A DNA stretch of 64,000 nucleotides from Pomphorhynchus laevis (GCA_012934845.2 WNNJ02001293.1:109672-173671), one strand, 5' to 3'; shown: positions 22,044 through 34,594, counted from the stretch's first letter. Notes: generated from the letters alone by a model not told the origin. Numbers and translations: made by a program.

Positions 22044-25000
22044 CTAGTTCAATTGGACGGTAGAATACGATACTTTCTGGATTGCAATCATAATCTTATC
22101 TGAAAATAGAATCATGACACAAAATCATGTTCAAAATTGTGATTTTATACATACCAATAACATCCTGCAGAGTTGGTGGTTTTACCATATAGCAAAAAAC
22201 AAAGTAAAATATACTACCACCTAAGATGAGAGCTAATCCTCCGAAGCAAGCTTCCGGTTCTCTTATTAATGACATTATTGTAATAAATAACATTCCGAAA
22301 AAGAATATAATAGGAAACCCTATGAATGTCTAAAATTAAAATGAATTTTTGAAACGACTAGCAAAATTTTCAGTTTTATATTTGATTTTGAATTATAATA
22401 ATTAGTCAACATAACGGATAATAGCAATTATGATACGATAGGTTGAAAAAGTAAAATATTTCTCGTATTTCTTTAACGATGAATAAAACTATTTTGGATC
22501 ATTTCAAGATATATTGATAGATAACAACTAATCTTTTCATATTATATTTATGGTTAAGTGTTTATATTGTTTATTATATTACTAAATTGTAATATAAATG
22601 TAATGTAAAGTGATATAATATTATAAATTATTTATTGACGTATTTCTTTTACGATGAATGAAACTATTTTGGATCATTTCAAGATATATTGGTAGAAATT
22701 TTTAGATTATAAATTTCCATATTATATTTATGATTAAATGTTTTTATTATTATATTACTAAATTGTAGTAATATAATATTATGTATTATTTATTAAGCGT
22801 ATTTCTTTTACGATGACTAAAACTATTTTGGATCATTTCACGATCTACAGGTAGATAATACCCAATCTTTTCATATTATATTTATGATTAAATGTTTTTA
22901 TTATTATATTACTAAATTGTAGGAATATAATATTATATACTCTTTATTAAGCGTATTTTGTTTACGACGACTAAAACTATTTTAGATCATTTCACGATCT
23001 ACAGGTAGATAATACCCAATCTTTTCATATTATATTTTTGATTAAATGTTTTTATTATTATATTACTAAATTGTAGGAATATAATATTATATATTATTTA
23101 TATACAATAATTATCATAATTCTATAGCTTTTAAATTTATTAACTTTTAATTTAATTTATAAAAATAAAATTCATTTTAATTTTAATCTTGGTAATGATA
23201 ACAGGAGCTATCAAAATATTTGTACTTTTTAATAAAGGGAAATATTTTCTTCTTTGTTCCTTATTATTTACATATACAATAATTTTCATAATACTATGGC
23301 TTTCAAATTTATTAACTTTAAAATTTCATTTATAATCAAAATCTTTAATTTTTTAAATTTTACGTTCTCTTAGCGAATTTATCACATTGATATTAAAAGT
23401 GTAAATGTAATTGATAATAGACAATAAAATATTTAGAAATGTACCGAATAAAAATAAATTTTAATAATTTACACCTATCTTAGTTACACAATTTTGACAC
23501 TACGTCACATTTCTGGTTCAATAAAGTCCTTAACAAATTCTTATCTTTAAATTTACTTACTTTGCAGTAATTAATATGTAGATTAACAAAATTGGTACCT
23601 TATAAACTCGCGGAGCATCAGGTTTCTTCCATCTTAACCAGAAAAATGCTAACGTAGTCACCAAATAGAAAAATGTTTCACAGAATGAGTTCATATATAT
23701 AATTGATTCTAAGTTCCCGATTGATATGTAAATAACTGTAAATAGGGACTAAAAGAAATAAATAAATAAATAAATTATTCAAGAAGAGTATAAAGTTGCT
23801 GAAATTAATTTTGATTTACAAGCAAATAAATTTAGAAAAATAAAAAGTAACGTGTCAGTGGATGATAATGGTTCTTTATTTAGTCTAAAACTTGACAGAT
23901 AATACAATTTACTTTCTATTAACCAATTAGTCTTAATTGATTAGACTTTATAAAAATGTACCAATAATTGGTTTAACGTTACAGTTTTGAAGTAACATCA
24001 AGACAGTAAAAGCGTTATTTATATTATAAAGGAAATAGTAAAAGAATTATTTTTTATCGTATGAAACGTTTATGCTTAACTGAAACAAGACTGACATCGT
24101 TTTGTCAATAGCTTCTAATACGTTTTATATTTATAATTACAGACAAACGAATTCGCTACTTTACCCTCTCAACTGAAATTTAAACGTTATAATCGACCCG
24201 TGAACTCTTACTGGGGCTACTCATGTTGTATAAAAACGATAATATAAATACATGACATAATAATAAACATTTTTAGCTGTAAAGATTCATTTATAATATC
24301 AATTCGAGATATATTTCTATATATATTGTTATTGCGAAAAATCGCTATATATAATATATTTTTATATATTTCTAAATATATTTTTAATAAATTTTAAATT
24401 GTAGAAAATTTAAATAATTAATTAATAATTTACAATAATTAATTTTACTTACTAGTACACAAACAGACACCAAAGGAGTGGCAAAGTTTACGGTAACATA
24501 GGCCATAGCTACCGGCATATGATAGTTTCTTGCTGCACTGAAACCAACCCTATACGTTTTGCTTTGGTGATGATTTGATCTAAGAATTAACTAACCTTGT
24601 GAGTGTAAAAAGTGCTGTGTTTAAATATCCAAATACTGATAATGATACTAGCACTGCTATTACTGTGCCTAGAGGGCTATATAATTCTCCAAGTGCAGTC
24701 TAAAAGCAGATTTATTCTTAGGGTAAAACAACAACGTTTTATTCTTATCTAAAAGACATTTTTTAATAAAAAATATAATTATTAAAACTTAAGACTAATA
24801 GCTTATTATTCTTTCAATTTTATTTTAAATAATAAAATAGTAATAAGATTAATCAAGTTGATTAATTGGTGCAACGGCAACTTATAGAAGTGAACACAAA
24901 ATATACGTAACATAGACCTTTTTAATCCTTAAGGCAGAACAAACAAATGTTGTAAAATAATTAAACGATCATAAGACTAGATCGTGCTGTTTTTATTCCG

Positions 25001-28000
25001 TTATCTTTTTGGTCCAATCCACCCATATTACCCGCTAATGTAATTTTGAAATTAAAGCATGTCGCAGCATGATATATGCAAATCAAATTTCTATTTTTAA
25101 AATTATTAAAAATGCATTTTTAAATTTTTAAAAATACAATTTAAATTTTTATATATTATGTAAATAAAATATGATTATAATAAAATTATTTGTTATAATT
25201 TAATATAAATGTACAATGGTACAAAAAATTAATTAAAGCATACATTTTCGATGTCTATAAAGAAAGCTACAATAGAATATTCGTATTTATTTTATTCCGT
25301 TATCATTATGCTCCAAACCTTATATATACTGATGCCAATATTTAAAAAAATTAACTTCGAAAATATGTTATTTTATGTTTCATGGAAATCGTCTTTTGAT
25401 TTTAATAAAATTCAATTCACGTAAGAACCTGGTCAGTTAAATTTATGATATACTCACAAATTCAATAAATTGATTATAAATAAATTATAAATTGATTAAT
25501 TCGTTATCATTTATAAAACCGAATTTATTAATAGCAAAATAATTTTTGATATATTGAAAAGTTTGCAAGATATTTAAAATTAGATCAATAATTGATTATT
25601 TTTAATCAATAAATTGATTAATTCCGGTATCATTTATAAAACTTAATTGACAGTAGCAAAAATATGGAAAAGATATTTTTAATATATGTGATATTTAAAA
25701 TAGATTGATATTTAATTTAGCAATATTACGTAACGTCTTTCAAATAATTTAATTTAACTAATAAAACTAACTTTTGTTTATTATTTATTCTGACCTATTC
25801 AACATGTGTGATATTTCATTTTGGCCATATGTCTTATAACGTTTGAAATTATGTTATATTACATTCTGGTTTAGATATAAAAAGATCATTGGAGTGATAT
25901 TATTAAATAATATACATTTATTATTCTTTCCAAATATATTTTATCCTTATGCTTAGCCAAATTGCTTCTGATGATTTATTGTAGAATAGACTGTATACGG
26001 AGTTGAATATTCTTATATGAATATATGTACCGTCAGTCGCTCTGTAATCAAACCAAACATTTGATCTGACATCGTGATTTAAATGGTTATCAATATATTC
26101 AATAATATGCATCCACGAATTCTTCATAGTTTAAGGTTGATTAGGGAAACCTCATACCAACCATACTAATCGTATATTAAAATAATAAACAGAATTTCAT
26201 TATTTTCTGAAATCATAAAATAATAATAAAAAATTCGAAAAGGATCTATTTATAAAAAATTCAAACAGCAATAAAGCTACTTAATTTGATAATCTTTTGC
26301 GGAAATGCAAAAATTAATACGTACGACAGCGATCGCTTGTGAGTTGATTGCTACTTCTCTTGGGATCATCGCGAAATAAGATATATTAGCAGCAACGTAA
26401 AAAACAGTAACCATTCCTACCCCAATCAGAACTGCTCTTGTTAGATTTCTAAAGTGTAAGAAATTAAAAATGACATTTAAAGATTGTTGATTTTTCGAAC
26501 TTTTCTGGTTCCTTCAGTTCTTCTATAACGAAATTCAGGAAATTCCTGAACTTATAAAATTTGACATTTGCCATCATTAAATAATATTACCATCCAGTAT
26601 AAGCGAAGATAGCACTGTAAAATGAAATTATAATATCAAGCGGATCTGTAGATGTACCTTCAAAGCCACTTTCGTAATATTTTCCTCCACCTTAAAAAAG
26701 GTAAATAAGTTTATAAATAAAACTTAATATTGAATTTGAATAAAAACAGTTGATTGCCTTAATTGCATTGCCTAAAGAATAGAACCGTTATAGTACTTTT
26801 ATTACAGGAGTGTAGACAGGGCGATATAAAAATTGGTATATTTACAGTTATTTGCAGTCATATTCACTATCAATAAGGTTATTTGAATCACTGATTTAGA
26901 TCCTTGTTTCTGTGGGATTTATTGTTATTTCAAAATAAGTAGGAAGATAAAATTGTACCAAGCTCGGTTTAATTTTATCTATCTATTTATTTTAACATAT
27001 ATACGATTTCTTCTTAACAAATAACAAATTTACAATTTAGTTGTAGCATAAATATAGAGATTTTGTGTTTGAACCTTTCTCATAGGATCTGTTACCTTGT
27101 TTGTCGTCACACATAGGATTACTGGGCATACGTAGCGACGTTGAATGTTACAAGAATAATTCAGTTCAATTTCTTGGTCTGATGAAGATATATAGAATGC
27201 TGCCTGGTGTTTATGACTCTTCGTGAGGAAAATATAGTGATTTATTTACGAGTACACCATTGTGTGTCCCAGGGCAGGTGTAACAACAAATTATATTTTA
27301 TATATTTGTACACTTTAAAGTGTCCCTGTAAAACAGCATTTCTATTAAAATGAATTTAGTGCCTGATACATGGTTAAACTGTAATAGTCACTACCATGCA
27401 CAGTGCTTATGCTAAATTCCCTCCGATGATTCAGATTAAGGGTAGTTCTGTTTTTCAAGCTTTAAACACTGTTTAAGCGTGTGTTAAGGTGCCTATAGAT
27501 GATTATAGAAGTCACGGTACTGATGAGCTCCGTTAGAGCGAAACGCGTATGCCGTTGTGAAGTTTGTCGTCACACATAGGATGACTGGGCATACGTAGCG
27601 ACTTTGAATAATGCAAGAATAATTCGGTTCTATTTCTTAGTCTGATGAGGATATATAGAATGCTGCCTGGTGTTTATAAATCCTTGTTGGGAAAGCATAG
27701 TGATTACACAATAAAGTTTAATGGGAAATAAACAACCAAGAATTTATTTTATTTGATGACGTTTCGCTTTTCCAAAAGCATTCGATAATGAATGGTCTGA
27801 AAATTTATCGTTACTAGGGTGACGACTAAATAATTTTAACAAAAACAATCAATGTTAAACTATTTGTGGCTTAGGAATTAATCACAGAGGATTGGAGTTA
27901 CACGACTTAATTAATCGTAATATAGGAGATACGAGCTGTCACCAAATTGGATACAAGAGTTGTGATTAATCGCCGTATTAAAGATACGAGCCGTAATTAA

Positions 28001-31000
28001 TCGCCGGATTGGAGATAATCGCGTATTTAAAAATTATGTTACTAAAATTAACAGTTGAGAGTATCTTTTACTGATAAGTCAAAATATGCAAAACGGATTT
28101 CTTTCTGAAAGTTCATTTGATTTGCAGCATTTGGAAATTATGATACTTTGATGACTCTGTTATTTGTATCTTATTATAATGCCGAGTTTTGGAATTGAAA
28201 CTTGTGGATTTTATTAAAAATGACAAGCCATTGTTATATTTTATATGAAAGAACAAGCGTCAATTTCTGCAGTTGCTCGTAAATGCTGATTTTTATAGTG
28301 TCTCACAGTCTCTCGGAAAAACGATGTACTTTATCTTTTACTTAATTGATGTCTGATATTATCTGCATATTAGGGAACGACACAGGCCGAAAACGAACGT
28401 TCGTGGATCAAATTCCAGTCTTAATTTATGCATTTTATACTATTTTATTTAAAATTTTATGCAAATTTATGTAAAAAACTTTTATTTCAAACATTTTATA
28501 AATAAATCAGATCAGATAACAATGTCTAGATATTTTATACTACATAAAAATAAAAAATAAAGATAAATACTAAATAATTATGTAAGTTTTTATACAATTA
28601 ATATTAAGTTAAAATTTGAAATTTGAAATTAAAATAAAAATCAATTTTTATTAATTTACTAATAAATAACAGACGATTAGGCATGTTAATAGGTCTCAAC
28701 AGTCAATTAGGTCCCAGCATAGGAGTGAAGCCAAATGCATGCTAATGATTGAAAATGATACACTAGATAATCAAATTTCATGATAGAAATATCCTATCAT
28801 GAAATTTGATTATCAAGTATCCTTTTCTAATACAGATTATATAATTTATTATCCATAAAAATTGATAGTATATTGCATATTATATTGACTGTAAAATTGA
28901 TATTATATATTATAATATCAAGTATAATATAATATTATACGTATTATGTATTTTATAATACATCAATCAGATCAGATAACTGAATCAATTTATTTTATAC
29001 TACATATAAATAAAAATATAGATAAATAATGAATAATTATATCAGATTTTGTACAATTTATATTTATATAAAGTTAAAATTTAAATTTAAAATAAAAGCC
29101 AATATTTATGAATTGACTAATAAAAAACAAACGTTGTATCAGAATAAGGTTTAAAGGCATCAGAAGGAACTTATATGCAATCAGGTTTGGGCCACTATTT
29201 CTCGACCCAACATAGCAGATGTGTCAAACACGTGCTAATGACGTATTTCCTCTTATTAAATTTGATTATCTCGTCACAAAATACAGCAATAATTAACAAA
29301 GGAACGTTATTTTGTTTTGAAACTCAAATAAAATCGTATTACATATGAATAGGAAATATTAAAATTTATGAAATTATTTAATTTTAAATATTGAAAAAAG
29401 TAATTAATTTTAAGTCGCTACTGGGTAATAACCCACTTAGAAGTCCAATACAAGTTCGGTAGATAACGAAAAAAAAAACTGAAAAATTGTAAAATCTGTC
29501 AGAGGATAAAATACAAAAAATGTTAGTATTATGAATGAAAATATGGAAATAAATTTAATTATAAATTATACATACAGAAGGAATGATACTGCAGATAAAG
29601 CAAGATTCAATTTGGAGGGTAATCAGCAGATCGATTGAGATAAGATGGGACTAAGTATTTTCTTAAAGGTACGAAGAGAGTGAGACTGGATGCTTACCGG
29701 GACATAATTCCAGGATCGTGGAGCGCTTCTATTGGATGAACGAAGTAAGTAAGGTGTTTTGGAATAGAAATGAGCGTGTTGGATCTTATGAAAAGAAAGT
29801 TTCATAGATTCATAATAAGGAAGATTGAGGTAGATGGGTAAGTTGTAAGTACGGACACGAAAAGTGGGGGATGGTAAGCATATAGTAGCTAATTTAGAGA
29901 ATTAAAGAATCTAAATTAAGTAGCGAATTAAAGAATCTAATCAGATAACTGAGTCTACGTATTTTATACTGTATAAATCAAAATACAGTTAAATAATACA
30001 ATTATATAATATTTTATACAATTTATATTTATATCAAGTTAAAATTGAAAATTGAAATTTAAAATAACAGTCAATTGTTATGAATTGACTAAATTAATAA
30101 TAGACGACGTATCATAATAGGAATTAGAGCTCATCAAGACGATTAAATCAGTCAAAAACAAATTTGACTAGTAAAATTATCAACACTAAGTTTTCTGTAA
30201 AATATAAACAAATAGATTAGCGTATTATAAATGTCTCATTTAAAATTAAGTGATTACAATCGGAACTGTCTGAATTTTGCGATATAAGGGTAAATCATTT
30301 TGTTTATGAAACTTAAATTTAGTAATTAATTACAATTCAAATTGTAATTAATTTTACAAATACAACGGTGTATTTGTATTTTTATGAAACATTACATACC
30401 TATAGCGAAGGCGTATATTCCAGCGACAATCACACCACACAAGGCAAGTGCCTTCCCGGTAGCAAATATTAATTGCAATTTGGTAGCTGCTTTGACACTT
30501 CGGCAATTCAGATAAGTAAAAATCACTAAAGTATAAACATCCTTCTTAAGTGTTTCGTAAATGTTATATCAAATGTTATATCAAAATGTTTATAAAATAT
30601 ATAGAAATTATTGTTTATTTGAACCTCTTAATAATAAAAAATTCACTAGACATAACGCACAACGGTTATTTTTAATCAGGATATGACCAGTTCAAGTCTG
30701 AAATTAGCTGAATTTTTATGTTGGCTACTGTTATAATAGCGCTTTTATTTTTTAATCTCTGAACAACGCAATTTAAATTAATAATTTAATATAAATAAAT
30801 TTAATATAATTAAATAGTTGAATATAAATAATTAAATATATAATAATTTAATAAAATTTAATAATTTAATATATGAATAATTAATTAATAATATATTTAT
30901 AATTCATAATTTATTCTTTAAATCTCTGAACAATATAATTTATCAAATATTATGTACTCAAATAAAGGCATGCATATATAGTAGAAGTTACTTATTGAGT

Positions 31001-34000
31001 TTGATATTTTTTACAATATTTAGAATACAATACAAGAATTTTAGCGATTGTTAGAATGAAATAAATTTGTGAATCAAATTGTTACTTTGTTTTCTGGAAC
31101 TAGGCGATAGCCTGAAATAAGGTCATAAAGTTTGCTTATATATTTTAAATAATAATATCATTTAAGGCAATAAATCTTTGTTACACTAGTAACAAAAAAC
31201 GATGATTCGTTCATAATCGTTTAAGTATTGTTTCTATTCATTGTATGATTAATAATTTAAATAAAGAAATGATTAATTAATTATTAACGGAATTATTAAT
31301 TTTGATCAATTATTTAAACTTTTAATTTTAGATCAACGAAATATATAGGTCAATTTATATATTTCGCTAGCTTTTGCTAGTGAAATAATCTTTTAAAAAG
31401 ACAGCTTTCCATAAAAAATTTAAATTTAAAAGATCTTTTTTAAATAATTAATAAAGAAATAATTCACATTGTTTTCATGATTGTAACTATTAATTATTAA
31501 ATATTAATATAATATTTAATAATAATTAAAATAATATAAATAATAATATAAATGCTAGAATTTTGAAATGGGTTTATAATGTAGAAATAGTCGAAGAGAG
31601 GTCGAGTAATTTCGATTATTTAATGTTAATTATTTTTAATTTAGACAATTTACATACCTTAATTGTCAATAAATAAAATAGATTTAAATTTTTGAAGCAA
31701 TAAAAATTTATTTTTAGCATTTATAATTTCAGATAAAGAGAGAAAAAATGATTCAGGGTATTAAAATAAAATTCACTGTTGTTTTGATGGGAAATGCTAA
31801 AATGTTAATTTAAAATGTCAATTTTAATCAGCATTCAAGTATTCTTTTATCAAATTTGATATGTTATTAATATGTTATTGATACATTATTGATAAGCAGA
31901 TCAGATAACTGAGTCATCCTTTTTAATATAATTATAAAACTAAATGATTAAATCTTCCCATATTGCAGAAAGATCACATGTAAATTCATGTAAATATCAA
32001 GTTATCATGTAAATTCGTCAACATGGAATCGTCGATATCTTATTTTGTATTAAATTTACGGACTAAATTTGTAATATGGGAAGATTTAATCACTGCAGAT
32101 TGTCAGGGAATTGATTCCGTGCATTTGAATAAATCGCTAATATACGGAATCAATCCTCCCACAGTCTGAAGTAGTTATATCTTCCCATATTGCAGAAAGA
32201 TCACATGTAAATTCATGTAAATATCAAGTTATCATGTAAATTCGTCAACATGGAATCGTCGATATCTTATTTTGTATTAAATTTACGGACTAAATTTGTA
32301 ATATGGGAAGATTTAATCACTGCAGATTGTCAGGGAATTGATTCCGTGCATTTGAATAAATCGCTAATATACGGAATCAATCCTCCCACAGTCTGAAGTA
32401 GTTATATCTTCCAATATTGCAGGAAGATCACCTGTAAGAGATATCAAACCTAAGAGTATAGTCATCAAAATGGGATCGTCGATATTGAATTTTGTTTTAA
32501 GTTTACTGACTAAACCTGTTCTGTTCACGAAATTGAGGGTTTTTAAAAATCAGTAAATGTAACATAATCCGATTTACTTTGAAATTGTGATTTTATCTCT
32601 GATCTGAGAATACTCATTGCATCAACACTTTAACTTCCAAGCGGAATCCACATTGTTCGTCTTTAATCATATGGTGGCATACATTTTTTATAGACTGTTT
32701 ATTGATGTTGAGAAGAATTTTATTAATATTTGGGATACAACATAAGAACTTTAGCAACTACTAGAATGACAATTATTATGGAACAATGTCACTTGATTTT
32801 TTTAGTGTTGCCCTTGTTTTAAAAATTAGTTTATAAGTTTTCATGCAAAATTTTGAATTAATATAATAATATTAATGTCTTCATCTTTTTCGGTTTGGGT
32901 CTCTTCGGTTTGGCATAGGAATTATCCCATTCAACACTGTTTTAACGAGTGCGTCTTCTGTAGAAATGTTAACTTGGAGAAAGCTGTTTTAGGATTAGAA
33001 AAATCAATTTTATTTTTGTATCCGAATTATTAATGACGTCATTGATCCGTCAATGTAACCAGAGACCGATCAAGATTGTAAGGCTGTAATAATATACTAA
33101 CTACTCATAGTTCTGAAGAGTTTTAGGTCGCTATGATTAGTAGAAACGGCTATAAAATACTGTTTCTAAAATACAATTATCCAAAGAATTATTGAAGCTG
33201 GATCAAAATAAAGGAAGAAAATATTATCGATATTTCGCTAACCTCTGTTAACATCTTCAGAAAATTACAAATAGAATTGATTGCAATTTTCTGGAGATGC
33301 TACCAGATGTTAGCGAAATATAAATAAAAATTTTCTTCTTTTTTTGATCCAGCTTTAATAATTCTTTATCAACAAATGGATCATTATCAACTATTGTAGA
33401 ATTATATCTTCTAAAATAACAATGAATAATAAATAATATAAAACGTGTTAAATTAAATCGATTGTACAGATCACGTTGTACAATAAGATTATGCGATCGA
33501 ATATTAAAGAGAATAACATGAATTAAGTGATTATAACGAAACTTTGCTTATTGATAATCTTTGCTTATTCACAGGCAGGTGCATAAACGTTTATGCACAT
33601 AATTAAATAAAAATTAAATAAGAAAAATTAAATAATTTACAAAATCAACATTGTTCAATTGAATATTAGAGAAAATTAAGTATCGCTGATATCAATAATT
33701 GATAACTTATATTTTTAACAAAGTCGAAAAATAGCAAAATAACTTTAACCTATTAAAATTTTTTATCATTACGAGGATTGTAATGATTAAAAAAATTGTA
33801 ATGCAAATTAGTCTTAGAGACATTTACATACGTCTTCTGTAAACTGGTTTTGTTGTTTACATTTCAGCCTTTTGCGATAAGCCTCTTAAGCTTCACTAAA
33901 AATCTGTAATATTAAAATAATCAAGATTTTTAATTTTATAAATTAATAATATGTTGATTACTAGCAAATATTTAAAAACATAAATATCCATTAAGTACCT

Positions 34001-34594
34001 TTTTTAGTTTTGCAGTTTTTTAATATTTTTATACCAATTTGCCTCAATTACAAATAAACATGGTTACTTCAAAGTATAAAAATGTTCTTACATTTTTCGA
34101 ACTTAACAAAAATCTATAAAAATATTTTAAATATAATTTTTGTCTTAATACAACTTACTTAGCGCAAGTAATGCGAGCAGATAGCGTGGAGCCTCGGGAA
34201 ACGTTCCACATGGAAAAATCGGTAGCAGTAAATAGTTTCCAAATGCTAAGGCTCCAGCAGCCAAGGATGAAGGTGCTGCGAGTACTATCCTACTCCATGC
34301 AAACAAAAATGCGGCCAATGAACCAAATGTTTGCCAAAGATATTCGTAATCTCCACCGGCTTTAGGCATCATTGAACCCAATTCAATGTATGTAAATGAA
34401 CCAAACATTACGAGTACTCCACACAGCGCCCATATAATGATAGACAAAGGTGCAGACCCGCTTGTTTTCAAGACGGTACCGGGAGTAATAAAAATTCCAC
34501 TTCCAATCATAGAGCTGACAACTACGGATACACCTTTCCATAATCCCATCTCCCTCTTTAGTTGTACACCATCCGATTGATCTGACTTTTCCAT
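22044..34594 (-). CDS. SLC7/LAT-family amino acid transporter light chain, 10 exons, 466 aa
   Basis: Exons on the - strand, all with GT..AG borders: 34594-34159, 30525-30400, 26690-26591, 26545-26501, 26448-26325, 24699-24596, 24537-24453, 23748-23599, 22329-22155 and 22099-22044 (stop TAG). They total 1401 bases, exactly 467 codons, with phases matching at every junction. The start ATG opens MEKSDQSDGV. SLC7 light chains are 12-helix amino acid exchangers of the plasma membrane that pair with an SLC3 heavy chain. Supporting motifs are GSGIF (residues 31-35, helix 1), Cys129 in the helix 3-4 loop where the family forms the heavy-chain disulfide, NCRSVKAATKLQ before helix 5, FAYTGWNFLNFVIEEL in helix 6 (usual GG is TG), and APRVYK before helix 11. 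Subtype (y+LAT, LAT or b0,+AT) is not clear. The 45-bp exon uses a weak donor, GTTCGA. Introns range from 45 to about 3700 bases; the big ones are full of repeats. Confidence 0.93.
22464..23102. repeat. Four tandem copies of a 150-175-bp unit in intron 8
   Basis: Units begin CGTATTTCTTT...ACGATGA at 22464, 22639, 22798 and 22952 (lengths 175, 159, 154 and about 150). Units 3 and 4 are nearly identical (TTTCACGATCTACAGGTAGA); units 1 and 2 have TTTCAAGATATATTG at the same place. The gradient suggests stepwise growth from the right. It lies wholly in intron 8 of the transporter gene. Confidence 0.85.
27099..27706 (+). mobile_element. Retrozyme-like partial dimer with 463-bp period and hammerhead ribozyme
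   Basis: A block beginning TTTGTCGTCACACATAGGAT at about 27099 recurs 463 bases later (27562-27706) with roughly 10% difference, so the element is about 1.3 units long. Just before the second unit is a hammerhead ribozyme core (27512-27560) whose predicted cut would fall at the unit junction. Tandem units bounded by hammerhead ribozymes are the hallmark of retrozymes, small non-autonomous elements thought to move through circular RNA with help from Penelope-like enzymes. No protein is encoded. It sits in intron 2 of the transporter gene on the opposite strand. Its right end adjoins a diverged Penelope-type terminus at 27757-27790. Confidence 0.65.
27512..27560 (+). ncRNA. Hammerhead ribozyme (core intact, helix I interrupted)
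   Basis: CTGATGA at 27520-27526 is followed by stem II GCTC (27527-27530), loop CGTTA, GAGC (27536-27539), then GAAA (27540-27543). These are all the conserved core bases. Helix III is short: ACG at 27543-27545 pairs with CGT at 27553-27555, closing a seven-base loop. Cleavage is expected after the T at 27556. Helix I can form as TCAC (27512-27515) with GTGA (27557-27560), but four extra bases (GGTA) separate its 5' strand from the core. Activity is therefore doubtful even though the core is perfect. Confidence 0.65.
27757..27790 (-). repeat. Degraded hammerhead-like Penelope terminus
   Basis: Read on the - strand, GCTTTT and AAAAGC pair across GG and are followed directly by GAAACGTCATC. 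This is the stem II and GAAA half of a hammerhead; the CTGATGA half is replaced by ATCGAAT. Such sequence is common at ends of Penelope-like elements. Confidence 0.4.
28508..28860 (-). repeat. Naiad-like 3' tail, detached copy
   Basis: Begins CAGATCAGATAAC, then AT-rich sequence, then TTACTAATAAATAACAGACG, a diverged TAATAGGTCTCAACAG block, CCAAATGCATGCTAATGAT and a final TTTCTAATACAGATTATATAAT. This is the same order as the tail of the better copy at 55258-55626. It contains an added small palindrome GATAATCAAATTTCATGATA / TATCATGAAATTTGATTATC around 28770-28817. In intron 2. Confidence 0.65.
28968..29290 (-). repeat. Naiad-like 3' tail, second detached copy
   Basis: Starts CAGATCAGATAACTGA and ends near TCTCGTC at about 29280. 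It contains ACGTTGTATCAGAATAAG, GCATCAGAAGGAAC and CCAACATAGCAG, all blocks of the 55258-55626 tail. Same orientation and only about 100 bases from the previous copy. Confidence 0.7.
29590..29870 (-). mobile_element. CR1/L2-type LINE C-terminal scrap
   Basis: The - strand frame 29805-29623 reads RSAPRSWNYVPVSIQ then SHSLRTFKKIL, the usual end of CR1/L2-type polymerases. Upstream, to about 29870, further LINE-like words lie in another frame. It is only the 3' end of a dead copy, lying in intron 2 in the same direction as the host gene. Confidence 0.6.
29937..30140 (-). repeat. Naiad-like 3' tail, third detached copy (shorter)
   Basis: Starts TCAGATAACTGAGTCTACGT, then the AT-rich block and GACTAAATTAATAATAGACG, and stops after TTAGAGCTCATCAAGAC. 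Confidence 0.65.
31952..32530. repeat. 227-bp tandem repeat, two identical units plus a diverged third
   Basis: Units start ATCTTCCCATATTGCAG at 31952 and 32179 and appear identical over all 227 bases; a third, diverged and partial, starts at 32406. Within each unit AATCTTCCCATATT faces AATATGGGAAGATT, and ATTGATTCCGT faces ACGGAATCAAT, giving two nested hairpins. It starts right after a Naiad-like terminal word (CAGATCAGATAACTGAGTC at 31896-31914). In intron 1 of the transporter gene. Confidence 0.9.
33183..33366. repeat. Inverted repeat with Penelope-type hammerhead-like ends
   Basis: The left arm (33183-33269) and right arm (33281-33366) are diverged reverse complements, sharing AAAGAATTATTGAAGCTGGA / CCAGCTTTAATAATTCTTT at the outside. 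On the + strand the right arm reads CTGGAGATGCTA, loop, TAGCGAAATAT: stem II GCTA/TAGC followed by GAAA, with the core CTGATGA changed to CTGGAGA. It resembles the termini at 13.5 and 19.9 kb in layout, but not closely in sequence. In intron 1. Confidence 0.6.
34159..34594 (-). CDS. Exon 1 of the SLC7 transporter (helices 1-4)
   Basis: Codes for residues 1-145 plus one base. ATG at 34594-34592; donor GTAAGT at 34158-34153. Contains MGLWKGVSVVVSSMIGSGIF, the canonical unwound helix 1 of this fold, and FPCGTFPEAP with the putative heavy-chain cysteine. No signal peptide, as expected for this family. Confidence 0.93.

Noticed and set aside
27646-27680. CTGATGAGGATATATAGAA as a second hammerhead
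   Set aside because: No stem II pairing and no GAAA at the right distance. It is part of the repeated unit, not a core.
34171-34580. Two 64-codon + strand frames
   Set aside because: Antisense to exon 1 of the SLC7 transporter, which is confirmed by motifs and phase.
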